Made by a program: the position numbers and the translations under genes. The notes beneath the pieces were generated by a model. That model saw nothing but the letters and a program-made list of their open reading frames with translations. It was not told the DNA's origin and ran no database searches. Shown here one piece after another: positions 40,718 to 48,292 of a DNA stretch of 64,000 nucleotides. The number at the start of each line of letters is the position of its first letter. The stretch's first letter is position 1. Source of the stretch: Bradyrhizobium guangdongense (GTDB lineage Bacteria > Pseudomonadota > Alphaproteobacteria > Rhizobiales > Xanthobacteraceae); the NCBI RefSeq assembly GCF_004114975.1, contig NZ_CP030051.1, positions 2,108,001 to 2,172,000 of the forward strand, read 5' to 3'.

Positions 40718-41236
40718 CTATCGGGTTGAAAGGGAGTTGGTCGGAAGAGGCGCGAGAATCGCGGCAAGGTCACGACGAAAACCCAGTGCAATGAATAATT
40801 TTGCCATGACGAACATCGGTCCGAGCAAAAGGTGCGAAGGAAAAGTGAACAACGAGGCCTCGCGCCCCTCAAAAACCTTGTGGCCGATGGTCTGCGCGGC
40901 GAGGCCGAGCACGATCAGGGCGGTGAAAATCGCCCACATCGCCATGATGTTGACCTGCGCGGCAACGGTCGAGGCGATGGAAAACAGCACGATGGAAACG
41001 GCCAGGATCCCGAGCCCGAGCGCCACGTCGAGCAGCAGCCAATAGATCAGAACCGGCACGGCCAGGATCACCGCCAGGCTGACCTCGGCACCGAACAGCG
41101 GCAGCTTCACCAGCGTCAGCGGCATCACAGCGCCGGTGAACAGCAGGAGGATGCCGACGACATGCATCGCCGTGTTCCGGGGATCGCGATGGTACTCGAC
41201 ATAAACGGCAAGTTGGCGTTGAAAAAAGCCACCCAT
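40718..41236 (-). CDS. DUF962/Mpo1-like membrane protein
   Basis: 172 residues with four predicted membrane segments. The N-terminal motif AVYVEYHRDPRNTAMHVVG contains the His/Asp/Asn pattern of the Mpo1/YGL010w family; yeast Mpo1 is an iron-dependent 2-hydroxy fatty acid dioxygenase. A second conserved His region is AQTIGHKVFEGREASLF. ATG 41236 starts at the conserved domain; the open frame further upstream is not conserved. The enzyme function in this organism is inferred from the family. Confidence 0.82.
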   Translation of the reverse strand: MGGFFQRQLAVYVEYHRDPRNTAMHVVGILLLFTGAVMPLTLVKLPLFGAEVSLAVILAVPVLIYWLLLDVALGLGILAVSIVLFSIASTVAAQVNIMAMWAIFTALIVLGLAAQTIGHKVFEGREASLFTFPSHLLLGPMFVMAKLFIALGFRRDLAAILAPLPTNSLSTR

Positions 41237-41409
41237 CTCGGTCTCATGCAGTACAGGGTCGGGGAAGGACGAACAGAGCCTATAGCACCGGATAGAGCAG
41301 TGCACAAACCGGGGCATTTGTCGCGCAGGACCGCGCCGTCGCGCGCTGAGACAGGTCACAAAATAATCGAGACTTCAAAGGGTTCCCGTAGCGGCCGGGA
41401 CGCGCATGC

Positions 41410-42078
41410 TCAGTGCCTCTTGGCGGGCTTTTTGGTCGCAGGCGGAGGAGCTGCTGCGGGACGTGCCGGTGCATCCTCGGGGAGTTTGGCAAAGGTCATG
41501 ATTTGCAACTGGCCGTTGACGGCCGAGGTCGGTTTCGCGCGGTCGAGGAACTGCTCTTCGCCGAGGCCGATCGGCACAAGCCGCTTGGTCGAGATCTTGA
41601 AGGTGTTGACCAGCACGTCGCGGATCGCGTCAGCACGGCGCTGGCTCAGGATCGCGTTGGCCTCGCGCGTCTTCGAATTGGACTCGACGTGGCCGACGAT
41701 GAGGAACGTGTAGGGCAGCAGCGAGGCATGAACCAGCGCGTCGGCGATCCGGCCGACGGTCTGGTAGGATTCCGGCTGGATGATCGGCGTGTCGGCGTCG
41801 AACTGGATCTGGGCGTTGAAGGCCGGCAGCTTGGCCAGGTCAGGCGCGATCAGCGGCCGGTTCACCGGACCGGGATCGTTCTTGATGCGCGCCCTGGCCC
41901 GTTCCATCACCTGCTGCTTCAGTGCTGGAATGTCGACCTCGACGGCTTCCTCGAAATGGTTGAGCTTCCCGACGATGTCGTCGCGGGTCGGTGCCGTCTG
42001 CGCGCCGGCTTTGCCTGCGAGCAGAGCGAGGCCCAACGCAACACCGATTGCAAGGCGGACGTGCCCGGACGCGCGCAT
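41410..42078 (-). CDS. OmpA-like periplasmic protein with atypical peptidoglycan motif
   Basis: 222 residues: signal peptide (LAIGVALGLALLAGKAGA), a helical region and a C-terminal OmpA-like domain. NAILSQRRADAIRDVLVN carries the conserved Asn and Arg of the fold, but the usual GHTDxxG loop is GHVESNS, so the Asp that binds diaminopimelate in classical OmpA domains is missing or replaced by Glu. A Pro/Lys tail follows. The start overlaps the upstream stop as TGATG (42076-42080), implying translational coupling to the Cys-rich protein. Confidence 0.82.
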   Translation of the reverse strand: MRASGHVRLAIGVALGLALLAGKAGAQTAPTRDDIVGKLNHFEEAVEVDIPALKQQVMERARARIKNDPGPVNRPLIAPDLAKLPAFNAQIQFDADTPIIQPESYQTVGRIADALVHASLLPYTFLIVGHVESNSKTREANAILSQRRADAIRDVLVNTFKISTKRLVPIGLGEEQFLDRAKPTSAVNGQLQIMTFAKLPEDAPARPAAAPPPATKKPAKRH

Positions 42079-42494
42079 CAGCGATACCCCGCGTCGTCGA
42101 CGGCCTTCAGGCAGTTGTTGCTGATGCCCTTCGGCGTCGAGATCAGGCAGGGGATCGACTTGCTGGTCTCCTTGGTCGAGCCGCCGCAGACCTTGACGAT
42201 TTCACGCTGGCAGGCGTTCGCGACCGTGACACGGGCGCCGATGCGCTTCTGGATGGCATCGAACACGGTGAGGTAGTCGCTCAGGCACTGCTGCGAGAGC
42301 ACGTCCCGATTGCGGGAGAGACACTCCTTCAGGCGGGTGGAGTCCGGGTTGACGCCGCGGCAATTGGCGACGATGTCCGCACCGCAACTTTTCGCCAAGA
42401 GCCCGATCGAATCGCCAAAGCTCATGGTCTCCGCCGCCGCAAGCGACGGCATCCCCAATGCCAGCAAGATCAGTGTGATGGAGCCCCGGACCAT
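42078..42494 (-). CDS. Secreted cysteine-rich protein
   Basis: 138 residues. The signal peptide is MVRGSITLILLALGMPSLAAA. Eight cysteines lie in spaced pairs (AKSCGADIVANC, LKECLSRNRDVL, SQQCLSDYL, NACQREIVKVC, IPCLISTP, NNCLKAV), a layout like the Golgi cysteine-rich repeat domain. Disulfides in the periplasm are likely. ATG 42494 gives the signal peptide. It is coupled to the OmpA-like gene through TGATG, so the two products may act together at the cell envelope. Confidence 0.78.
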   Translation of the reverse strand: MVRGSITLILLALGMPSLAAAETMSFGDSIGLLAKSCGADIVANCRGVNPDSTRLKECLSRNRDVLSQQCLSDYLTVFDAIQKRIGARVTVANACQREIVKVCGGSTKETSKSIPCLISTPKGISNNCLKAVDDAGYR

Positions 42495-42582
42495 GGCTGC
42501 ATCTGATACGGGGAAGTTCGCGATGGTCAAGGGCTGTTCGCCGCGGAATTGTCGACAGTCCGGCCAGTGCGGCGAACAGTCC

Positions 42583-42870
42583 TCACTCCTCGCCATCGGC
42601 ATTGGGAGGAAATTCGATCAGCACGGCGGTGTGGTTCCGGATCGCATCGGCAAATTCGGGGTCGGCCTTGAGCTGGTCCAGGGTTCGCGGCGAGGGAAGC
42701 TTGCGCCCGTCCTCGGTCAGATCCTGCGCGTAAAATCCGATCGCCTCGGCCGCGTTCTCCAGGGCTTCGTCGACATCGTCGCCGCCGGAGATGCAGCCGG
42801 GCAGGTCCGGAAACCACAGGCTGACGTCATCGGGGCCGGCATCCTCGATGATGGCGACGTAGTGAGGCAT
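42583..42870 (-). CDS. hicB: HicB-family antitoxin-like protein, no HicA partner
   Basis: 95 residues with the HicB partial RNase-H-like fold: YVAIIEDAGPDDVSLWFPDL, PGCISGGDDVDEALENAAEA, then IGFYAQDLTEDGRKLP. No HicA-type short double-stranded RNA-binding toxin lies on either side: helicase uvrD is 3 nt upstream and the next gene is 88 nt downstream. It is therefore an orphan or acts with a distant partner. Its ATG follows the uvrD stop so closely that the two are surely cotranscribed. Confidence 0.85.
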   Translation of the reverse strand: MPHYVAIIEDAGPDDVSLWFPDLPGCISGGDDVDEALENAAEAIGFYAQDLTEDGRKLPSPRTLDQLKADPEFADAIRNHTAVLIEFPPNADGEE

Positions 42871-42873
42871 GCC

Positions 42874-45450
42874 TCACGCCCGCTGGACAAAGCTGTCCAC
42901 GACCTTCTTCTCGCCGGCCTTGTCGAAGGCGATGGTGAGCTTGTTGCCGTCGATCTTGGTGACACGGCCGTAGCCGAATTTCTGGTGGAAGACGCGGTCG
43001 GACAGCGAGAACTCCGAGGTCGTGCCGGTCGATTTGGCGATCAGCTCGCCCTCGATCGTCAGCGGGCCGCGGCGGCGCGAGGAGAAGCTGCCGAAATCGG
43101 GGCCGGATGACGATGAGGACGAGAACGTCGCGGCCTCTTCCTCGAAGCCGCCGCTTCTGCCGCCATTGCGGCCGCCGCCGCGATTGCGGTTCGCCTGGGC
43201 GCGCTGCCAGCCCGGCGTCGAATAGCTCGAGCCGAACGCCTCCATGTCGTCGAAGCGGGAGGCGCCGTAGCCGCCGGTGCCGCCCCAGGCCGAGCCGCCC
43301 TTGGATTCCGTGATCTCGACATTGGCCGCCGGCAGCTCGTCGAGGAAGCGCGAGGGGATCGTGGTCGACCAGGTGCCATGGATCCGGCGGTTGGTCGCGA
43401 AATAGATCATGGCGCGGCGGCGGGCGCGGGTCAGGCCGACATGGCCGAGCCGGCGCTCCTCCTCGAGCCCGGCGCGGCCCTGTTCGTCCAGCGTGCGCTG
43501 GCTCGGGAACAGGCCTTCCTCCCAGCCCGGCAGGAACACGTTGTCGAATTCGAGGCCCTTGGCGGAGTGCAGCGTCATCAACGACACGGCGTCGTCCTCG
43601 GCGCCGCCCTCGCGGTCCATCACCAGCGAGATGTGTTCGAGGAAGCCTTGCAGGTTCTCGAATTCCTCCATCGAGCGCACGAGTTCTTTCAGATTCTCGA
43701 GCCGGCCCGCGGCGTCGGCCGAACGGTCCTTCTGCCACATCTCGGTGTAGCCGCTCTCGTCGAGCACGATCTGGGCGAGATCGGTGTGTGCGGTGACCTC
43801 GCGCTGGGCGCGCCAGCGGTCGAACTGGGCGACGAGATCGCGCAAGCTGCCGCGCGCCTTCGGCTTCAGCTCGTCGGTCTCGACCACCGCGCGCGCCGCG
43901 TCGAACAGCGGGACGCGGCGCTTGCGGGCATGGTCGTGCAGCATCTGCACGGTGGCATCGCCGAGGCCGCGCTTGGGCACGTTGACGATGCGCTCGAAGG
44001 CGAGATCGTCCGCCGGCGAATTGATCACGCGCAAGTACGCCAGCGCGTCGCGGATTTCGGCGCGCTCGTAGAAGCGTGGACCGCCGATGACACGATAGGG
44101 CAGGCCGAGCGTGACGAAGCGGTCTTCGAACTCGCGCATCTGGTAGGACGCGCGCACCAGGATCGCGATCTCATTGAGCTTCTCGCCCTGGCGCTGCAGC
44201 TGCTCGATTTCCTCGCCGATGCCGCGCGCTTCCTCTTCCGAATCCCAGGAGCCGGTGACGGTAACCTTCTCGCCCTCGACGTCCTCGGTGCGCAGCGTCT
44301 TGCCGAGCCGGCCTTCATTGTGCGCGATCAGGTGCGAGGCGGCGGCGAGGATGTGGCCGGTCGAGCGGTAGTTGCGCTCGAGGCGGATGACCTTGGCGCC
44401 CGGAAAATCGTGCTCGAAGCGCAGGATGTTGTCGACCTCGGCGCCGCGCCAGCCATAGATCGACTGATCGTCGTCGCCGACGCAGCAGATGTTTTTGGTC
44501 TTCTCCTTCTCCCCGCTTGCGGGGAGAAGGTCGGGATGAGGGGGAGTCTCCACGAGCGCGGTCTGCGGAGAGTCCTCCTCACCCGCATCGCTTTGCGGTG
44601 CGACCTCACCCCGCAGGCGGGGAGAGGTCGAAGAGGGCGCCTGCGACAGCAGCCGCAGCCACAGATATTGCGCGACGTTGGTGTCCTGGTACTCGTCGAC
44701 CAGGATGAACTTGAAGCGCTGCTGATACTGCCTGAGGATGTCAGGATGCTCGCGGAAGATCCTGATGTTTTCCAGCAGCAGGTCGCCGAAATCGGCGGCG
44801 TTCAGGATCTTCAGCCGCTCCTGGTAGCTCGCATAGAGCTTGCCGCCCTTGCCGTTGGCGAACATCGCGGCTTCGCCCGACGGCACCTGTGATGGCATCA
44901 AGCCGCGGTTTTTCCAGCCGTCGATCAAGCCGGCCAGCATGCGCGCCGGCCAGCGCTTGTCGTCGATGTTCTCGGCCTGCAGCAGCTGCTTGAGCAGGCG
45001 CACCTGATCATCGACGTCAAGCACGGTGAAATTCGACTTGAGCTGCGCGAGCTCGGCGTGGAAGCGCAGGATGCGGCCGCCGATGGAGTGGAAGGTGCCG
45101 AGCCACGGCATGCCTTCGACGGCGTGGCCGAGCATCTGGCCGAGCCGGTGCTTCATCTCGCGCGCGGCCTTGTTGGTGAAGGTCACCGACAGGATCTCGG
45201 CCGGCCGTGCGCGGCCCTGGCTCAGGATGTGGGCGATGCGCGTCGTCAGCACGCGCGTCTTGCCGGTGCCGGCGCCGGCCAGCACCAGGACCGGTCCGTC
45301 CAGCGTCTCCACTGCCTCGCGCTGCTCGGGATTGAGCCCGGAGAGGTATTTCGGGCCCACCGAGGCGCGCGCACGCGCGGCGATGCCGCCGGCTGCGGGC
45401 TGGTGGTCGGGAACGGCTGTGATCTTGCTCGGCTCGGTCATGCGAATCAT
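42874..45450 (-). CDS. uvrD: UvrD/PcrA-type superfamily 1 DNA helicase with repeat insertion
   Basis: 3'-5' helicase for nucleotide excision and mismatch repair. About 858 residues: Walker A AGAGTGKTRVL, motif Ia TFTNKAAREM, motif II LVDEYQDT, motif III GDDDQSIYGWRGA, motif IV YRST, and later LMTLHSAKGLEFD and GLTRARR. Between motifs II and III, an extra 45 residues or so (about 272-318) are encoded by a palindromic repeat at 44502-44636. The C-terminal part has a Gly/Arg/Ser-rich stretch and a Tudor-like end (VFHQKFGYGRVTKIDG). Start ATG 45450; ATG 45441 and GTG 45459 are alternatives. Confidence 0.94.
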   Translation of the reverse strand: MIRMTEPSKITAVPDHQPAAGGIAARARASVGPKYLSGLNPEQREAVETLDGPVLVLAGAGTGKTRVLTTRIAHILSQGRARPAEILSVTFTNKAAREMKHRLGQMLGHAVEGMPWLGTFHSIGGRILRFHAELAQLKSNFTVLDVDDQVRLLKQLLQAENIDDKRWPARMLAGLIDGWKNRGLMPSQVPSGEAAMFANGKGGKLYASYQERLKILNAADFGDLLLENIRIFREHPDILRQYQQRFKFILVDEYQDTNVAQYLWLRLLSQAPSSTSPRLRGEVAPQSDAGEEDSPQTALVETPPHPDLLPASGEKEKTKNICCVGDDDQSIYGWRGAEVDNILRFEHDFPGAKVIRLERNYRSTGHILAAASHLIAHNEGRLGKTLRTEDVEGEKVTVTGSWDSEEEARGIGEEIEQLQRQGEKLNEIAILVRASYQMREFEDRFVTLGLPYRVIGGPRFYERAEIRDALAYLRVINSPADDLAFERIVNVPKRGLGDATVQMLHDHARKRRVPLFDAARAVVETDELKPKARGSLRDLVAQFDRWRAQREVTAHTDLAQIVLDESGYTEMWQKDRSADAAGRLENLKELVRSMEEFENLQGFLEHISLVMDREGGAEDDAVSLMTLHSAKGLEFDNVFLPGWEEGLFPSQRTLDEQGRAGLEEERRLGHVGLTRARRRAMIYFATNRRIHGTWSTTIPSRFLDELPAANVEITESKGGSAWGGTGGYGASRFDDMEAFGSSYSTPGWQRAQANRNRGGGRNGGRSGGFEEEAATFSSSSSSGPDFGSFSSRRRGPLTIEGELIAKSTGTTSEFSLSDRVFHQKFGYGRVTKIDGNKLTIAFDKAGEKKVVDSFVQRA
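44502..44636 (-). repeat. Palindromic repeat translated in frame inside uvrD
   Basis: Two hairpins make up the element: 44505-44530 (CCTTCTCCCCGC with its exact complement, 12-bp arms) and 44601-44630 (CGACCTC-CCCCGC arms, one mismatch). Between them lie GGAGAGTCCTCC-type and CGCATCGCTTTGCGGTGCG mini-palindromes. Read in the gene frame it gives TSPRLRGEV...PPHPDLLPASGEK with no stop codon. It adds 45 codons and keeps the helicase open. Confidence 0.88.
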
Positions 45451-45559
45451 TGGCCCCACGATGGCACCGCGGGGTGGCGGAAGGGAGCCTTCTTAACAGG
45501 GATTGGTGGCTATATGGGGCGCCGGAAAGAGGTTTTCCACGTACGCCGCGGGCCGATTT

Positions 45560-45612
45560 GTTCCTCGGAACGGCATTAAATTCCGGCCAGCCTGCACCGG
45601 AACCATCGTTCC
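45560..45612. promoter_or_regulatory. Two GGAAC/GTTCC palindromes upstream of the DUF1328 gene
   Basis: GTTCC-TC-GGAAC (45560-45571) and GGAAC-CATC-GTTCC (45599-45612) have centres exactly 40 nt apart, near four helical turns. The GGAAC half also resembles the -35 box of alphaproteobacterial EcfG sigma, but no CGTT lies at the right distance, so a stress promoter is not clear. Confidence 0.35.
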
Positions 45613-45688
45613 CGGGTCGAGATTGTCAAGGCATGAGGCGCGGCCAGCCGCGTCGATCGCAGACAGACATCAAGACAGAGGTTTCACC

Positions 45689-45859
45689 ATGCTAGGCTGG
45701 GTCGTAACGTTTCTGGTCATCGCACTGATCGCCGGCATCCTGGGCTTTGGCGGCATCGCCGGCGCTTCCGTCGAAATCGCCAAGATCATCTTCTTCGTCG
45801 CCGTCATCCTGTTCCTGGTCTCGGCCGTGGTCGGCCTGGCGCGCGGGCGCAGGATATAG
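45689..45859 (+). CDS. DUF1328 small membrane protein
   Basis: 56 residues with two membrane segments: [20 protein letters not shown] and [20 protein letters not shown], joined by GIAGASVE. The pattern matches the DUF1328/YtjA family, often stress-linked in proteobacteria, function unknown. ATG 45689 has an AGAGG site 7 nt before it. Its stop abuts the stop of the convergent thioesterase gene with no gap. Confidence 0.88.
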   Translation: MLGWVVTFLVIALIAGILGFGGIAGASVEIAKIIFFVAVILFLVSAVVGLARGRRI

Positions 45860-46366
45860 CTACCGCTTCGAGGGCATCGCCACGTTCCGGCCGATGCCCT
45901 CGGGCCGCGGCACGGCGCGGTGAGCGCTGACGACGGTTGCAATGCGCTCGCGAATGTCGGGCGGAAACGCCGCCACCTTGCGCGAGCCCATGTCGATGTG
46001 CAGCGACATGTTCTCGGAGGTCGCCGACAGCCAGCCTTCGGTCGCGTGTCGCAGCTCCTCGAAGGTATGCAGCCGCTTGTCGTCGGCTTCCAGCAGCCAG
46101 ACCGAGACCTGCACGGGATCGCCGAGATGGATCTCGCGCAAGTAGCGCACGTGGCATTCGGCCGTGAAGGTCGAGCCGCCGCGCTCTTTCATGTAGGTGG
46201 GCCCGATCCCGAGCTGCAGCCACATCTGGTCGATCGCGCGGTCGAACATCACGTTGTAATAGGCCATGTTGAGATGGCCGTTGTAGTCGATCCATTGCGG
46301 CTCGATCTGCATAATCGAGGCGCGGAACGGTTCAGGCGTAGCGGCTGCGGCGGCACTCTCCGGCAT
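45860..46366 (-). CDS. Hot-dog fold acyl-CoA thioesterase family protein
   Basis: 168 residues of the 4-hydroxybenzoyl-CoA thioesterase/YbgC-like group. IDYNGHLNMAYYNVMFDRAI holds the catalytic Asp/His region with the expected long helix after it, and ECHVRYLREIHLGDPVQVSV is the second strand set. Such enzymes hydrolyse short or aryl acyl-CoA; the substrate is not clear. It is read from a region 87 nt from the FAD oxidase gene, divergent to it. Confidence 0.88.
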   Translation of the reverse strand: MPESAAAAATPEPFRASIMQIEPQWIDYNGHLNMAYYNVMFDRAIDQMWLQLGIGPTYMKERGGSTFTAECHVRYLREIHLGDPVQVSVWLLEADDKRLHTFEELRHATEGWLSATSENMSLHIDMGSRKVAAFPPDIRERIATVVSAHRAVPRPEGIGRNVAMPSKR

Positions 46367-46453
46367 GTGTCCTTCCCAAGCTATGCGTCCGGTCGCTTGA
46401 CTTGACCGGCTTTATGTCCTTTGCCACGGTTTCTTCTGTCGGGAGGAATGTCC

Positions 46454-47878
46454 GTGGGTACTGTTATCACCAATAATCCGCCGCGGCCGGCGCCGGAAGC
46501 CCTCGCAAGCGCGCTGGAGCAGCTTGCCGCACGGTTCGGCAACCGTCTGATCACCTCGCAGGCTGTCCGCGAGCAGCACGGCCATACCACGACATGGATC
46601 GTCAACCAGCCGCCCGACGGCGTGGTGATGGCGCAGGAGACCGCCGACATCCAGGACGTGGTGAGGATCTGCGCCAACCATGGCGTGCCCGTCATTCCCT
46701 TCGGCACCGGCACCTCGCTCGAGGGCCAGGTCAATGCGCCCGCCGGCGGCATCTCGATCGATTTGCGTGACATGAACAAGGTGCTGGCGGTGCATGCCGA
46801 GGATCTCGACTGCGTGATCCAGCCCGGCGTGACCCGCAAGGCGCTCAATGAGCATCTGCGCGATCAGGGCCTGTTCTTCCCGATCGATCCCGGCGCGGAC
46901 GCCTCGCTCGGCGGCATGGCCTCGACCCGCGCCTCCGGCACCAACGCGGTGCGCTACGGCACCATGCGCGAGAGCGTGCTGGCACTGAAGGTGGTGCGCG
47001 GCGACGGCGAGATCATCACCACGGGCACGCGCGCCAAGAAGTCATCGGCCGGCTACGACCTCACGCATCTGTTCGTCGGCGCCGAAGGCACGCTCGGCAT
47101 CATCTCGGAGCTGACCATCCGCCTGCGCGGCATCCCCGACACGATCGCGGCCGGCGCGGTGTCGTTCGAGACAGTGCACGGGGCGTGTCAGGCGGTGATC
47201 CTGGCGATCCAGACCGGTATTCCCGTGGCGCGCATCGAGCTGCTCAATGCCGCGCAGGTGCAGGCCTGCAATGCCTATTCGAAGCTGACTTTGCCGGAGA
47301 CGCCGCTGCTGCTGCTGGAGTTCCACGGCAGCGAGATCGAGGTCGCCGAGCAGTCCAAGGCCTTCGGCGAGATCGCGAAAGAATGCGGCGGCGGCGATTT
47401 CTCCTGGACCACCAAGCCGGAGGATCGCACAAAGCTGTGGCAGGCGCGGCATGATGCCTATTGGTCCGTCAAGGCGCTGCGCCCGGGCGACAGCATCGGC
47501 GTGGTCGCGACCGACGTCTGCGTGCCGATCTCGCGGCTCGCCGATTGCGTCAGCGAGACCGAGGAAGATCTCAAGCGGCTCAAGCTGCTGTCGCCGATCG
47601 TCGGCCATGTCGGCGACGGCAATTTCCACTGCTCGCTGGTGTGTGACACCAACGATGCAGCCGAAATGGCGCGCGGCGAGGAGTTCATGCATCGCCTGGT
47701 CGAGCGCGCGCAGGCGATGGACGGAACCTGCACCGGCGAGCACGGCATCGGTCAGGGCAAGCAGAAATACCTCAAGGCCGAGCTCGGCCCGGAAGCGCTG
47801 GATGCGATGCGTGCGCTGAAAAAGGCGCTCGATCCGCAAAACATCTTCAATCCCGGCAAGATCGTGCCGGAGGCGTAG
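46454..47878 (+). CDS. FAD-linked D-lactate/glycolate oxidase-type dehydrogenase (GlcD-like)
   Basis: 474 residues. PFGTGTSLEGQVNAPAGG is the FAD-binding motif, TRASGTNAVRYGTMRESVL and GAEGTLGIISELTIRL follow, and HVGDGNFHCSLV and CTGEHGIGQGKQKYL belong to the C-terminal FAD-oxidase domain. D-lactate (cytochrome) dehydrogenase is the closest role, glycolate dehydrogenase the alternative; no glcE or glcF is here. I choose GTG 46454: the GGGAGGA site is 6 nt before it, while ATG 46448 touches that site. Confidence 0.9.
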   Translation: MGTVITNNPPRPAPEALASALEQLAARFGNRLITSQAVREQHGHTTTWIVNQPPDGVVMAQETADIQDVVRICANHGVPVIPFGTGTSLEGQVNAPAGGISIDLRDMNKVLAVHAEDLDCVIQPGVTRKALNEHLRDQGLFFPIDPGADASLGGMASTRASGTNAVRYGTMRESVLALKVVRGDGEIITTGTRAKKSSAGYDLTHLFVGAEGTLGIISELTIRLRGIPDTIAAGAVSFETVHGACQAVILAIQTGIPVARIELLNAAQVQACNAYSKLTLPETPLLLLEFHGSEIEVAEQSKAFGEIAKECGGGDFSWTTKPEDRTKLWQARHDAYWSVKALRPGDSIGVVATDVCVPISRLADCVSETEEDLKRLKLLSPIVGHVGDGNFHCSLVCDTNDAAEMARGEEFMHRLVERAQAMDGTCTGEHGIGQGKQKYLKAELGPEALDAMRALKKALDPQNIFNPGKIVPEA

Positions 47879-47929
47879 CGCGCCGGCCGGTCGCCGTTTA
47901 TGCTCGCTCCGTCACGGCGGAGCGATGCA

Positions 47930-48292
47930 ATGCAGTGGTTTGCGCGCAAGACGCGACAGGAGATCTGGGACGAGGCGATCCAATGGCCGCTCGGCGACAT
48001 CGAAGCCGCCGCGCGCATCCGCGCCATCTGTGACGCCGCGGCCCAGAGCGCCATGGCCGCTGCGCAAAACGACAAGGGCGAGAACGTCCGGTATGAGCGC
48101 GCGGCGAAGGTCGCAATGGAGATCGCGATGAAGATCTCCGACGATCTGATGCGCGACGACGCGGTGCATCGCATCGTCGACCTCTGCATGAGCGCGAGCG
48201 ATCTCAAGACGGCGCAGATCCTGTTCCGCGCGATCCACGCCAGCTGGATCCGCGAGACGGTGCAGCGGGATCATCCGACTTTGGTGTCGTGA
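47930..48292 (+). CDS. Conserved-looking hypothetical protein
   Basis: I do not recognise a family. The 120 residues are nearly all helical (WDEAIQWPLGDIEAAARIRA, AAKVAMEIAMKISDDLMRDD, KTAQILFRAIHASWIRETV), soluble, with no signal peptide. ATG 47930 has GGAG 7 nt before it; an earlier ATG at 47900 adds 10 residues. The stop touches the stop of the convergent SulP gene with no gap. It may share a transcript with the flavoprotein gene 51 nt upstream. Confidence 0.65.
   Translation: MQWFARKTRQEIWDEAIQWPLGDIEAAARIRAICDAAAQSAMAAAQNDKGENVRYERAAKVAMEIAMKISDDLMRDDAVHRIVDLCMSASDLKTAQILFRAIHASWIRETVQRDHPTLVS

Noticed and set aside
42495..42582. HicA toxin gene
   Set aside because: The gap beside hicB is only 88 nt and holds no suitable frame.
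45560..45625. EcfG stress-sigma promoter
   Set aside because: GGAAC boxes exist, but CGTT is not found 16-17 nt downstream of either.
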